A stretch of DNA of 64,000 bases from Phalacrocorax aristotelis (Eukaryota; Chordata; Aves; Suliformes; Phalacrocoracidae). This document shows positions 25,401 to 40,400 of the stretch, one piece after another; position 1 is the first letter of the stretch; the number at the start of each line of letters is the position of its first letter. The stretch is taken from assembly GCF_949628215.1 (NCBI RefSeq), contig NC_134279.1:58573766-58637765 (forward strand), given 5' to 3'. The translations under genes and the position numbers were made by a program. The notes under the pieces were generated by a model. That model searched no databases. It was not told the origin of the DNA and worked only from the letters and a program-made list of their open reading frames with translations.

Positions 25401-28400
25401 AAGCTGTGGACAACAGGCACTCAATGTTATCTTCTTTTAATTCAAGGCGACCTAGTAACATTAAAAAGGAGATCACATTAGTTTGCTCTTATCATTTTTT
25501 AAATTCCCTAAAACTCAGAAGCAACAGAATTATTTACAGATTGTACGACAAAATACAAGACACAGCAAACATCACCCTCAGCAACAGATAACCAGCTTTT
25601 CAAAATTAGTACCTTTAATGATGTAAGGAATGGGAAGCCTAATAAGATCCCTCTTTTTGTCAGTCACGATACATTTTTTAAATTCATATAATTTAACTAA
25701 CTGAATATAGTATTATCAGAGGAACTATATCCTACCAGGTTACCTCAGGTAACAGCAATGATTTCTTTTTATTTATAAGAAATTAGATAATGAGAATAAT
25801 AACTTCTAAAGAGCATTTGAAATCTAGTAATGGAATATAATCCTCACAGGAGGACAATTCATGAGATGAAATTCCCATTTTCAGTCTAGTTACCTGTATA
25901 TGCATATTGAACCAGAGCCCACAATGCATTTGGCTCCACACCTTCCATCTTGATCTCTTCCTGTCTTGCTTCTCTTACGTCATTAGTGAACATTGCCGCA
26001 AAGTAGTCCGAAACAGAGGAGAGAACCAATCTGAGTACATCGTGCAAGAGAAAAGGAGAGACACAAAGAGGAAAAGAAAAAAAACCTTAGTCAACCTGAT
26101 ATTTGTTAATTTATGGTTCATTACTTTGCCCTTTGAAGAAACACTGTACTGAGAAAAACATTTTAAAATTGACAAACTGCTCCATGGTCTAGTTCCCCTC
26201 TATGAATAATGAAGTACTGTTACTGAATCTACATTTGCTGATGAAGTATATGAATTACCCTTTCAAAGCTCAATGACTTTTAATAGCCAACACAGAAACA
26301 ACCCACAAAAACCACATAAACTGAAAATGGAATATAAATATACATTACAGAAATAAAAAAAAAGTGAATTGACATGCATTTATATTATGCCAGTTGAAAA
26401 GGACTAGTAAGTAATTCTCCAAGTGCTTTAAAATGCTTTACTTTTGGTGCACACATATGCATTCATTTACTAATACTGACAACAGAAGTAGGCACAGTAA
26501 ACATGGAGATGGTACAGACAGAGCAATCTTTTGTGGGTATGTATTTTGCCTTTTCTTAACAACACTGAGTATTTTAAGATACTGAGTAAGTAAACATGTC
26601 AGTGCACAACAGACATTTCTTTGGATTACTAAGAGTAAAACGCTGAGGACCTGTCACAATGCCACCCCACAAAATGTGCAAGAGTTTTGATGCCTCAGCA
26701 TGTCATCACAGGACTAGGGTGAAAGACAAAGGAAATCACGAGGAGCAAGAATATTCAACCTACAGTTCTGCTGTATGAAACCTACCATAACTATTCATGA
26801 GGTCTGCTGGTCTCTTACCTAAGAGACTTGCAGGAACAGCCTTGTGGTTTGGATCAATTTTTGTGCTGCAGCAGTTCACTGTTGCCTCGCTCACAGGGTA
26901 TTCAAATACAAATACACTTGCATATGTACTGCGCTATACAAATAGCAAGCCCAAGAATCAAGCCTACAGCAGATACATCACCCAGTCCATCTGTGTACAT
27001 TCAATGAATCTAATACTTCATTAAATGTCAGTTTATTCTGTGTAGAATCATTATATTAGCTTGTTAAGATGACAGGTCAAGAACCACAAAACAGTAAAAT
27101 TAATTGAAAAGGTGAGCACCAGTGCTTAGGAGTAAACCTAAACATGTATTAATGGGGAGGATTTGCAGGTACATACACAAAGTCACTAACTACAAAGGGC
27201 CATCTCTTAGTTAACTCCAAACTAATAAATTGTTGACTAATTTCAACTAGTTTTTTCTTGCTGATTTTCTGACCATCAGGCCTACATAGGGTAATCCTCA
27301 GATTTGAGTTAAAAAGCATATGGGGAAAGGTTAACTTTATTTTAATATCTTGCAAGATTAAAGTGAAGTTTTGTAATGAGAAATAAAGTTCTGTTCTGCT
27401 AAAGAAGATATTGTTCTTGAAATATGAGATTTATTCTGTGGCTGACTTGTGAGAAAAATTAGAACATGCTGCCAAGGCAGCCCCCAGGCATCAATTCCTA
27501 GGCATTTTAACCTCAGGTTTAATGACACCTGCAGTTGAATGAAAATAATGCCTCCTAGAGATCTTTGGAAGTTTAGTGAAATTAGAGAGCACATCTATGT
27601 AAGCATCAAGGGAGAGTTTCTGCAACTGCTTTTGATGCTAGAATGAGATGACAGATCACTTGTATGTACAGAATAGGGGTTTTCATTGGAAAGCAAAGTG
27701 TGTAGATGGACAGATTTGAATAATGCAAGTATCACTGCAGGTGCAATTCAGAATTTAAAAAAAAAGCAGCAAACCAAAAAACTTGAAATGTTCACCTCTG
27801 GCAATACTGACTTGAACTTCTACACAAAATAGAGCTTGAAAAAGAAAGGTCTCTGCAATGGGAAACAGAACCTAAAACCTAATCTTAACACTGTATTGGG
27901 TTTGGTTTTCTTTTTTTTTTTTTTTCCCCTTCCCCCAGCAGTGCAAATGGTTTAGTTAGTTGCATTATTATTCAGAAAATGGCTGGACCCTACATATCTT
28001 AGCAACAACTGTTGAAGAAATGCCAAATAATAACCTGAGGCTCCAGACAAACACCTTCTACCAGCTGTCTGATATCAGCAAATTTCTCCCTGTAATTTCC
28101 AGTCTCAACGTCCTCCAAAAGAAATAAGAAATTTAAAATACAATCCATTTACTATTTTTGCAAACTTGTGTTCAGATTCATGAGAAGGTATACATGCTTC
28201 ACAGCATTAAGTGCTTTCCAGAGAGTGACTTGCATATGCCGAAACAGGATGTGCAGCCCAGGAGTAGATTAATACCAGTAATAAGCATACCAAAGCATAA
28301 ATTATACTGATAACAATTTTGTAATTATTTTAGCCCAAGGAGCATGTTCACAATGAAAAGCCTTAGAAAAGATACAGTGACAATGCATCAAGGTGACACT

Positions 28401-31400
28401 GAGCTAGCATAAAAGAAAACAAAAGGCAGACTTCCAGCCAACTGGCCTTTTCTTGTTCTATGTTTTTCCCCTAGTCAATAAAAATCAATGACTTCTTTAC
28501 TCATGCCATTTGACACTCACTTGTTCATTGATCTTTTAATCTCCTAGTGAGTAACCGATTTTTCTTTCAACCTTTTTTTGGATTCTCTGAAATTAAACTG
28601 CATTCCTACATAAAGATTATAGAAGAAGCAGCTAATACCATCATGTAACTGAAGAATCCACAGAAGACTTTCCCCATCCATATTTGACCTTTTTGCTAAA
28701 AAAATCTCTAAAAGAGCTAAGTGACAAGGATGATCTTTCAAAAGAAAATCTGTGCAATGACTATAAAAGCTTCACTTATATTCACAATCTCCTTGTTAAA
28801 TAGAGCCATCGTGGCTCTGTTAGTATTTAACAAAGATAATCTCATTGTGTTATTTATTCATAATTAAAATTAACATATTCATCCATATTGAGAGTTCAAT
28901 GAGAACTACTAGTGCTACAAAATACTGCCTTTCCTCAGTTTAGAAACTGAAAAAGCAAAAAGCTATGGGTTTTGTATTCTGAGTTTGTAGTCTTTTTTTC
29001 CTCCCAAGGGTAATATTTTTCATAACTGGCCCAACTAAAATGACATTAGAGAGGCCTCTTAATAGTACAAAAAAATTTTTTTCAAGAAAAAGCCTTAATA
29101 CAGTTGGTGTGTTGTTCGACTGTGGATGTTGAACATACATACCTTTACTCTCTTTAATTACCAGCTACTGCCAAATACTCAATTCTCCACAGATAAGATT
29201 ACAAGAATTTGGCTACTGAATTATACGCTGTAGGTTGGCTGCTCTTTTTCAGAGCACAGAAAAAACGTAGAGAAAAAGGAACACACGAATACCAGAATTT
29301 TTAATCTGGGAGATTGTATGACATCCAAACAATTAATGGAAAAACACTCAACATCTATGGGCTAAATACTGACAAAATCTGGGTGTTTCAGTACTTCTCC
29401 CTGTTCTTACAGGAGGTTCCAATGATACTGATGTCTTTAATTTCTGTTGGTTTTACTGATCAAAAAATAGAAAGATCCACCATGACAGCTCAACTTATTT
29501 TGAAGAGTTTTCTATTAAGAGCCAGTAAAATATGTGTAAGCAGGGTGGCACACCCGAATCAAATTGTACTACTTGTTGGAATTGCCACAAGCTGCATAAT
29601 CGAGACAGTCTTCAAAGCAATTATTACGTAAAATGGTGATAGCTGTCAAACCTGGCAATTTACAGATTTAGTATCTCCCAACCTGATTCACCTGACAGAA
29701 TGAAGTGAAGCTTCTTAACATCTTAGAAGATAAAAGGGATGCTTCCTAGGCAACTCCTTGTTTGCGGCTGTGTAACAGATAAAATCATCCTAGGGAACTC
29801 ACTAACAGCATTCACTGAAGTTGTGAGGTGATACTGAATAGTTCATGTGTCCTAGTATGAAGCACCCCATCCGCTGGTGGCTTCACCTAGTTTCTATTCT
29901 TGATAACAAACCATGTCAGTAACAAAAAAAATATATGAAAGTGGTACTATCCCACACTATCAATATAGCTATATTTATTTAGGTTAAATTTGTTTAAAAG
30001 CAAGCAATACCTAAAAATATGTGCAGTATGTTTATGTTAAATGATTTCCAATTATAGCTCTGTTCCGGAGAAATCAAACCTTTCAAAACTCATTTGCTGC
30101 TTCTGACACTGAAATGATTACAATAAACCCTTTAGTAAATTTTTCAAAACAACAACAGTGTTAGTACCAATAGTACTTTTGAAACATAAAGCTATGACAG
30201 AACTGCTTTTTTAATGTATTTTGACTTTTTATAAAGACACTTTGAGTAAAACCTTTATAAACATGTAGCTAAAACAAAAAAAAAAATGTAGTGAAGGATT
30301 TAGAAACTAAGGCAACACAGACTGTAAAAGAAAGTAAGCATTATTAAGCCATACAGAAAAGAAGTACAAAGATAAATAAGCCTCAAGATAAAAATTGTGT
30401 GCGAACCAGGATTTGTGCTCTTCCAAACAAGCTCCATAACCCCTAGAGTACTTGAGCTTCCATTTGCCTTCTTTCCTTCAGTCCCATGGTCTTTTGTATT
30501 TCCATCTTTCAGTGTCAATAGGAAGAAAGAAAATGGCTCTGCACAGATTTTCAGATTGCCGGTTAAAGGATGCAGAGCAGGCTTTAAATCCCCTCCGCCC
30601 AGGAATTTACAGAGACCTCCCTTTTCTTATGTGAATGCTCTGATCAGCAGGTTATCACAAAACAAAATAAGCTGTTATTATGGATATAGCAGTTAGTTGA
30701 ATGTAATAAATAGAATACTAATAAAGACATAGACATCTGAAATTGCAGTGGATACAGAAAAAGCACGTGATATGAAAAAATAATTAAAATAAATTAAAAG
30801 TCTGGCAAAATTTCTTTATGGAACTGTATGCTAAGGGAGTGGGAATACAATGCATTTTTTTCTTTGTGGAGAACTGTCCCCTTTCCTGCTTGCTTCTTGA
30901 TCTCCTAAATAAGTTGTTACCTATAATGTCATAACAGAATGAGAAGATAAACAGTCTTAGAATAATAGAAAATGCCATATTCAGAAAAATCATGACTACA
31001 TGTGATACTCTTATTTCTAGTAAACTCAAAGCCTGAATTCTTTGAATAGACACCAACCAAGACCCTTCAGAATTTTACAGTAATGTATTACACGTGCATT
31101 ACTATGTGTCTGTATTACTATTGCAGACACCAAACTCACTTTTCTTTTGTCTAAGAACATACATCATACACCTAAGAACATTCAAGTATTATCAAAAGTA
31201 GAAACTGAGAATTAAGCAAAATAATACAGGAACTATTAAAAATATCAGGTTCAAAACAGAAAATCTGAAAACTCTATATATAAGCATGATGATGATGATG
31301 ATAATAATGACAAGTGTTCTTTTTTACCAATTCTATGTGACTGCATATTGAGAAAAACCCTTTTATCTTTCGTAAGGAAAAAAAGAGCTGTCCAGCATAA

Positions 31401-34400
31401 GTGAACTTCATATTTTCTTACACACCTCATAATGCCAAGCCATTAAGCTAATACCTATTTAATACATCTTTTGGTGCTTTTTAAGTCTTAAGATAAAATA
31501 ATCACTAGTGTTCAAGAATACACTGACTGCTCCAGCCTGTGGGCAATACTAAAGAAGTCAGAACTTGGATGCAGGCAGTAAAAAAATCCTACAGAATTTT
31601 TTTCTTATAATATAGGCTACTAAAGGACATAAAGCCAGTCTTCTTACTGAATTCCTATCAAATTCTGAACCAAATTTAAGATTTCCATCTTTGTCTTTCC
31701 CACTATGGAAAAGTTCAATTTTCAGTGAGGTACTTTGGATATACTGAGATGAAGACTGTAGTTATCGCTATGTTTCTCTGTAAAAACAAAACAGTAAGAG
31801 GAAGAACTTACTGTGCAAAAGGCAAAGCTTCAAGTTGCTCCAACATTATAAAGTGAACTAAGGACAATCATAAGCCTCCCACCTCCTGCTACAAGCACAA
31901 GGTATCCTTCTTTGGCCTTAACTTTCATGCATATTTAAAACACAATATACCAACTACAGCAAGATGTTTCTCCTCCTAAGAGAAGACCATAGCAAGTAAC
32001 AGGTGGTAGCATATGCCTAATACACCACAGAAATACAGAGTAGCAGGCACTGAAGCAGCAAAGTCAGTACTCTAAATGAGAAAACCACATTAAAGAACTT
32101 TTTAGCATGTTGTCCTTCTGTTTGTTGCAAAAATAATCTTCCAGTCCTTACAAGATATTCGCAGCTGTCCTCTGCACCCTTGCTACACTTTTTTAAGCAT
32201 TACATAAAACCATACTCCAGAACTGTATACTGCAAAGGTGCTACCTTGGCCACATAAGGAAGTAAAATTATTTCCTTATTATAATCACTATTTTTCCTGT
32301 TTAGAGCACTCCAAAGCTCTTCAACTTCTAAATTACTTCAGTGGGTGCAAATCCACTGGCTGTGTGTGTACATCACCTGTTTTCATCTGATTCACTCTTT
32401 CCAGAGGGACAATGCAGTTTTGCAACTAATTTGAACAAGCTGAAGACCAATCTTAAGGGACTCTGTAGCACACAAAAAGCCAAATCATCTTGCTCACTCT
32501 GTTGTCTCTCCAAAAAAGATTCATCATCATCCACTGCTACGTGGCTGTAAGAGTTTACAAAGGAATTCAGGTCAAGGGTTGGGTGGAGAGCAGGACCACC
32601 CGTTTTAGCAATAACTGCAGTAAGATCTGCTTAAAACAACTTGGAAAAATCAGGGGTTGTCTTGACTGTTTAAAAATTAAGTTTCATGAAATGAAGTCTC
32701 TGAAAGCAATAGTAAGTTACAATACAACTGTCTCCCTGCTCAAGTTAGTTTCCAACCCCATGCTATCATTCCTTCAGTTGTGTCAGCGCAACGGTGTGGA
32801 TGATACCTGAATAAAAGCAGAGATCTGGATTCTTAAGAAAAATAATAAACCCAAACCAGCAACCTCTTCCCATCTTTTTACTACTATTGCAGTATGAAGC
32901 TGTAGTTTCATTGAGGGGGTAGGAATGAACAACAGAAAACAGGATGCTTTAGGCTGCTATTTCTGTTGTAGACCTAATCTTATGAAACCACAGATTTATT
33001 ATACCTAGGTTCCTATTCAAACTATTAATACTGTGCATTAAGTACTGTAACGTGCTTCAGTTATTCATACTTTTGTTTCACAAAAGCTAGGAAAATCCCA
33101 AAGATTAAGTGGCATGCTATATGATCTGTTAATTACACAGATGACAGATAGGGTAACATTTGATCTAATTTAGCCCTCTGACACTTATTGTCACTGTTCA
33201 ATAGTCTATTGTCAAAGGACTCTCCTTACTATAGGAACTAAAAAAATTTATGCAGACAGAAAACTATCCTTATTGCTTATTATGGCTCCAACAACTTAAC
33301 TGTTAGTACAAAGAAAAAATTATATCTAAGAAAAACTTTTTATGCCATTTTATGCCCCTGAAACCACTACTTTTGATATTCTGAAGGGTGCATTTGGGAC
33401 TTTTGGGGGTTTTATATTGTTATGCAAATATCTTACTATGAGCTTGAAGAAAAAAGCAAACGTGAAAACATCATGATTACTTTTGATGCTGTATCACATA
33501 CAACAGAAAGAAATTAACTTTTAGTTTCCAAATAAATGTTTAAAAAAACATAAGGATGTTTAAAGTATTCTAAATTGTTTAGGATGTTCTGACCTTTTTC
33601 AAACAAAAAACAGGACACACTTTGAAGGTGCATTTGTCAACAAATATGAAGTTACTTCTTCAAATTAAATAAACTTACCTGTGAGCTGGAATTCTACGAT
33701 CACCAGCAACTAACACCACATCACATAGTTGTTTGTGCCTAAGATAATTCTCCATCTTTTTAAAAGTTTGTTCAGCGTGGTTGAGAGCCTGAAAAAATTC
33801 ATCCGAGGTACAGGGCTCCATAGTTTGACAAGATGATAAAGTATGACTGCTGTTGGAGGTTCTGCTGAAGACAATAGCAGGAATCTTAGATCACACAATA
33901 TTAAGGTACAGCAATTCTATCTACAGATGATAAAATAAAAATCACATGTGATTTTAAAATTGACATACATGATTTCTTTTAATATATATTCCCTTGCTGT
34001 TTTATTTCCCTTCATATTCATACTTTCTCTCTTCCTCCAAACCTAATCTAAACCCTTGTGAATAAAGTACGATCATCTAATGTTGTACTCTTCAACTAAC
34101 AGACACACAGTAATCGTATCTATAGCATTGTCAGATGGTTAAGGAAGAACAGACATCAACCAAGACCCCACAAACTAAAAAAGCAATGGAAGGATGCAAT
34201 CAGGAATCAAATGTCTCCCTGCCACATATGTTAAAGTCTTGTTTCACACTTAGCCTAAGGTGGCTAGAACAAAACTCAGCATACATGGAGCAAGTAAAAG
34301 AGCATGGGCATGCAGGGGGAAAAACACATAAAGAAACACATCAATATACTACCACTCCTACTGCATGAAGCCTTGTGTGTCTGAAATAAGATCTAGCACA

Positions 34401-37400
34401 GTAGAAGCCAATACAGGGGAAAAGGGTGGACAGACAGAAAAGTAATTCCTGTTCATACACACAGCAGCTTGGGAGAAAATGGGAGCAGAGAAAACGTAAC
34501 AGGAATGCATGGACCTAGGGCCTTAAGGAGATTAATCCTTATTATGTACACTGAGGGAAGCATCTTTTATTGCTCACTGTTCTTTAACTGACTACTACTT
34601 ACTTTTCCACAATGTAGGCAACTTATAAAATACTCTAGACCTACCATAATATTTGGAATAACATGGATTCACAAGATCTGCATCCAGACCCCTGGTTTCA
34701 CAAAGATGTCATGAACTCAGGCAACATGCTCAGGGCTAAATCCACCAAGAGACTTAGCTCTGTTCTTAGCCTGTGATATACATTTCAAGACAGAACTCCT
34801 CAAAATCAAAGTCTAAATTTTCAGCAGAAAATGTTCTGTAAAGGTTGTTTGGTGGGGTTTTTGGTGGGTTGGTTTTTTTTTTAAATTTTTGGGGTTTTTT
34901 TATGTGCCCAGCTAGCTAAAAAGGCCAAGCAGTTTGGCACTTAATTTAAACCTAAATCTAGTAATGGATCAGAAATTAGATACCTGCCTACCTGCTTCCC
35001 TTGGAGGACTTAATTTTAAACGTGATCTCTGAAGCTGTGGTTCGCCATATATTTAAGCTGTATCAACATCTCACCCCCTGTGAGTCACTTTTTCTGTTCT
35101 ACCACTGGTCCTCTGACAAGCTGGAACAAGTATGCTTTGAGGACATTTTGGAAACTAAATGAAGGAAATCATATGTAAAAAATGTAACCATAAAAGCCAT
35201 TATATTGGCAAAACTGGGTGGCATTCTCAAAGTGAATGAGCAAGAAGAACTTAGGGAAAGAAACTCTCAAAATCAGCAACCCTGCAAAAGAAACAGAAGT
35301 GGAAAGAACAGAGTGCTGGCCAACAAGAAACTGCTTACAAAATTCTTGTTCCCTATCACAATTTAGCACATCCTCAATTGTGTTGATACAATGTGCTGGT
35401 TTTGGCTGAGAAGGGGTTAATTCTCTTCACTGTGGGCGTCGGGCACCTTTCCAGTTTCCCGCGCTCTGCTGGTGGGCGGGAGGCTGGGAGGGGCACGCCT
35501 CTCATGGTTTTCCTTTCTATTGCATTGTTGGGTGGGTTTTTTTTGTTTATTTTTTTATTTTAATTATTAAACTGCTTTTATCTCAACCCACGAGCATTAC
35601 CCTTCTGATTCTCTCCCCCATCCCACTGGTGAGGGAGTGAGGGAGCGACTGTGTGGGGCTGAGTTGCCAGCTAAACCACAACATACAAGTTGGTTGGTTT
35701 TGGTTTTTTGTTGTTTGTTGCTGTTTTTGTTGTTGTTGAACCATATTTTAACCCAAATTCCTCAAATTAACCCCATAAATAATTATTTAAAAATTACAAG
35801 ATATCAGCTATTTGATTTATATTACAACCTCACGAACAGTTGTGCACATAGAACTGAAGAAGCAACAAGCTTGGATGAAGAAGGAAAAAACTTTCTAAGC
35901 CAGCACTTCGCTGGACCATGCCCTCACTAGAACTATTGCCAGCCCCAAGACTGTACGTATATATTCTGCACGGAACCCAGTGGCAGTCACTACTTTTGTT
36001 CAATAAGGAAAAATAATTGCAGTGGTGTCCGTTTTCCACTACCCATGGTAAAGCACTTATTCAGGACACAACAAAGCCACGCTTAGTTCTTTGCCTCACC
36101 TGAAGAAGTTCAACTCTATACCTGTCCTCTAGCCTGTAACTTACAAACCATTTCCCATAAGGAAGGAAAAGGAAAGAATGTTTAAGCTTCAGTGGTCCAT
36201 AAAGAGAACATGGAAGAGATAGTCTAATAGCTGAGGTACTTGCAAAAAAAGGAAAGATATAGCTTCAAGGGCTATTTATGCCTATTGCCCAATGACTGGT
36301 TATGAAAAATTAATATCTCCCTCCTTCTCCAACCTGTTTTATGAATCTGTTTCTCAGTTCAGTTTGCCACAGCCCTGACAGCTTGGGAGGATACACAAAT
36401 AAGGAAAGAATAGAGGAAGGGAAGGACCTACTTTTCTCTCTGCCAGTAGTACTGAAATGCCTTCCAAAATTCTTGGCCTACATCCCTTCCATCTAAAGAG
36501 AGGAAACCTGGGTTTCTAATGCTGACCTGTGAATCACATGCTCAGAGCAAACACCCAGCTGCAAGGGCCTGCAGCTCTCCTTTTGGATTTGGTTCTTGAC
36601 TCAAATTTAGCTTCAAGTATAGTATGAATAGGCTACAGCTATTGTTCTCTCTCTGTAGTTACGTAAACTAGAGGTATTGCTACTACTGCACACCTCACAC
36701 ATACTGCTAAGAAAATTACATTAAAGACTGAGGCTGTCAGTGCATGAGATAAGTGTATCAAAGAACCCTTTCTGCATATTTCTTTAAGATAGTATTTTTA
36801 ACACGTTAAGTGGAAATACTGTTACGAGTATCTGAGAACATTAGTCTGTAGGGTTTCCTTTTTGTATTCTTTCTTGGACTTTCTTTTCTTTCCCTATTTA
36901 TGTCAAAAAAATCCCATCTAGCACTGACGAATGTTTATTAAGTATGGTACAATTTCAGGATGACTGCAAAAATACAAGTTACTCTAAGGACAAGGTCTTT
37001 CCCTAGCTAGCAACACATTTTACAACCCTGGTGACAAATATTCACATACTAAAAGGATACTACCTTTCTTCAACTTCTATGTCTAATAAAGAATTTATGT
37101 AAGAGGATGCCTTTTGAAATCAAAATTATGTATAAGCCATGCTATAAACATATGCATTTTTAAAGGATTTTATTTCTTGAAGTAGGATGTTTGGAACAAG
37201 GAGCTCTACCCAATACAACAGTTCATTGCAAAGCAGTGAAGCAATTAACTGGGCTAGTAAAGTGGTGATAAATGAGTTTCAAAAGTAAAAGTATATACGA
37301 CGATGACAACCAGAGAGGTGAACTCACACCTTTCCTTCTGCTGCTGTTTCAGGCTTCATTGTTGTAGCTTAAACAAAGCCACAGCACAGCCTTCAACATA

Positions 37401-40400
37401 AAAATAAACCAAACCATAACATATACAAGCCTTCTTTCCTCCAACTTTTACTAAACTCTCTCTTTCAAAAGAGAGGCAGCAAAGTCTTTCAAATATTAGG
37501 GGGGAGAAACAATCTGTCCCTATTAACAGGAATTGTTACTTTCATTATTTTAAAACATTTAAATTTGTTTTAAAGGAAGAGTTACAATGGTTATTTTATT
37601 GCAGTCACACACATTAGTTAACAACCTATGAATTCCAGAAAGTATTAACCTTGGTTATAACAAAAGGTTGCAAAACTTTTTTCAATAATTTTATTTTATG
37701 CATTTTAAATTAATTTTAGAAAGACATCTTTTAGGTTAAATGTTTCAATGTTTGTCTTTGAAATAAAAATGAAGTAATAGAGACTTCATTATGACTAAGA
37801 AAAATCAAATACATATTTCAAACTTCATTTTGGAGCAGAGATAGAGGAACAAAATCTCAGATTCAAAAATAATTTTAAATTTTTTTTCCTGAAAAAAATG
37901 TGTAAAATTCTTCCTGAAAAAAAATCTCTGAAAATTATGTGTAAATTTACTCATATTTAAAACTGTTCTATTGTCATGATCGGTTCACCTAATTTAGCCA
38001 TAACCTCATCTGTACTTCTAAAAAAGGTCAACTTCTCCACAAGATAGTATGAAACCCTTGAGTCTGCAAAATGTCGTTTTACTGCAAGATAGGAGTGACA
38101 CGGCTAGATCAAAGGTGTGTAGTACAGATGCTGACCTTTATATATAAAGTACCACCTTGCCTCTTCTAACCTGTTGCAGCAAGTAACAGCTTATTTCCTT
38201 GCATTAAAAAGTCATATTTCTTTTGACAGAAACAACATCTGAAGTACAGCTGGTTACTAGAGCCCTGACTGGACATAAGAGTCAGGCAGCATTACCACAG
38301 GATTTCTATCTGCAAAATCTTGATGGAGAAATGTGCTGGTTTTAGCTGGGATACAGTTAATTTTCTTCACAGTAGCTTGTGTGGGACTGTGTTTTGGATT
38401 TGTGCTGAAGACAGTGTTGATAACACATGGATGTTTTCGTTACTGCTGAGCAGGGCTTACACAGAGTCAAGGCCTTTTCTGCTCCTCACCCCACCCCACC
38501 AGCGAGTGGGCTGGGGGCGCACAAGAAGCTGGGAGGGGACACAGCCGGGACAGCTGTACCCAACTGACCCAAAGGATATTCCACACCATATGACATCATG
38601 CTCAGTATATAAAGCTGAGGGAAGAAGAAAGGGGGGGACATTCAGAGTGATGGTGTTTGTCTTCCCAAGTAACCGTTACGCAATGGAGCCCTGCTTTCCT
38701 GGAGATGGCTGAACACCTGCCTGCCCATGGGAAGTAGTGAATGAATTCCTTGTTTTGCTTCACTTGTGTGCACGGCTTTTGCTTTACTTATTAAGCTATC
38801 TTTATCTCAACCCACAGTTTTTCTCACTTTTACTCTTCCAATTCTCTTCCCCATCCCACCCGGGGGGAGTGAGCGAGTGGCCATGTGGGGTTTAATTGCT
38901 GGTTAGGGTTAAACCACAACAAGAAAATATCCCAAATATACTGCTGCTATGTCTACTCAACTGGGTGGTTCACAGTATCAACAAATAAAGTCTGTTTTTC
39001 CAAAAGTTTTCTATGCTCTGTCTCCCTTTCCCACTCCATCTACCACTGCCCTCAATTCCCCTACCATTCCCCTCAATTCCTTAAGGCATTGCCTCACTAG
39101 GCAAGAGACAGCAAATAATGTGACTAACTGGAAGTTGTGCTGTGCAGCCAGCTTTGCAGCAGAATTCTGCCCTTTTTCAGTGAAGGCAGTAAGCCGGGTT
39201 TCTCTCCATTAACTATCTGCCATTTGTGAGGAGCGACGTTATCTTTGAGAATTCTGCCTACCCTCACATTAAGAGGAAAATGGCCCACGGGTTTTAAAGC
39301 TAACAGGGAAATGGCAGAGGTGACACAGAACACAACAGCATAAATTCAGTCCCTTTAGGAAAACAAAGTAAAAGCAAATGCTGTATCTATGTTACCGAAA
39401 TTTGTGGGCAGCGCTATACACCAATCCAAATGGCTTTCATAGATACAACAAAAATGGTGCAAAAAGGGAACAGAAGCAAGAATGACCTGTGCATAGAATT
39501 GGCTTAAATTCTGTTTTACGTATGTTTCTCTAACACAAACTGGGGGTAGATGAAAGCCTTAGAAGTAGTAAACACTGACAAAACTGTAGAGATGGGAAAA
39601 AAGTACATGCTTTTCTCCTCACTACTGTTTCCAGTGAACACCACTTTGTTTCTCAGAAAATGAAGTAAATGACATCAACATTTAAAATATTAATTAATGC
39701 ATAACGAATATTACCTTTGTAAATATGACAAACAAACAGAAAATCAAACAAAATAGAAATCTCAATGTATACACATACTAAAAAGCAAATATCATGACAT
39801 TTCAAAGAATAAAACCAGTAAAATTATTAGTTTTATTCACACCTCAAGATGTTTCAAAATAAAGTTCAAAATAATAAAAAAGGTTTAGAGATAAGTGATG
39901 AAAATTATTAAGCATGTGCAGGAAAATGGGTACAACTGCGTTGTGGGTAGACAAGACAATGAAAGGAAGAGAAGTAATGCATAGTACCTCGGACTGTAAA
40001 TTACATGCTCCTGTTTACATTTGTGTAATGCAAACCCAAGAATAATGTCAATGAAATCAAAAGCCAATGTTTGACTGGTCAAAGGAGAGCTCTGCATTCA
40101 TAAATGAAGCATATGGAATTTACTCTAAGGAATCACCAATAAGCTATAAGTTTCACTACTGTTCAAAACCAGCAAAGGCATTTATTCTACTAGAACAAAC
40201 AAATCTCCAGTAGCTGGACTTTCTAACTTTTTCAAAAAAAATGTCCTATGCAGCCAAAAGGTAAACTAATTGCCTTCTTTGAGACAGGACACGGCATTTG
40301 CTATACTGCATAACAAACCCATGATCTCAAGGTATTTTTTTGATAACAACATAAATAGAAGATCTGTTGCAACTTCAAGTCATCTTTAGGCTAGGGTAGT

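Larger units (their letters stand above)
26031..33678 (-). other. KLHL5: KLHL5 intron 2
   Basis: About 7.6 kb, AT-rich. It holds a T-run at 27,911-27,925, a GAT trinucleotide repeat at 31,286-31,309 and a probable very old CR1 antisense remnant near 32,115-32,290. Open frames are short and unrecognisable. Confidence 0.8.

Noticed and set aside
30397..30640. Possible tRNA-derived SINE (B-box-like GGTTCG on the minus strand near 30,400)
   Set aside because: The A box is poor, and I cannot align the body to any SINE with confidence.
38320..38712. 130-codon plus-strand frame
   Set aside because: It lies inside the solo LTR, which is noncoding; it is an incidental open frame.
35392..38921. The two LTRs as ends of one provirus
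   Set aside because: Each has its own different target duplication, and the sequence between them shows no retroviral genes.
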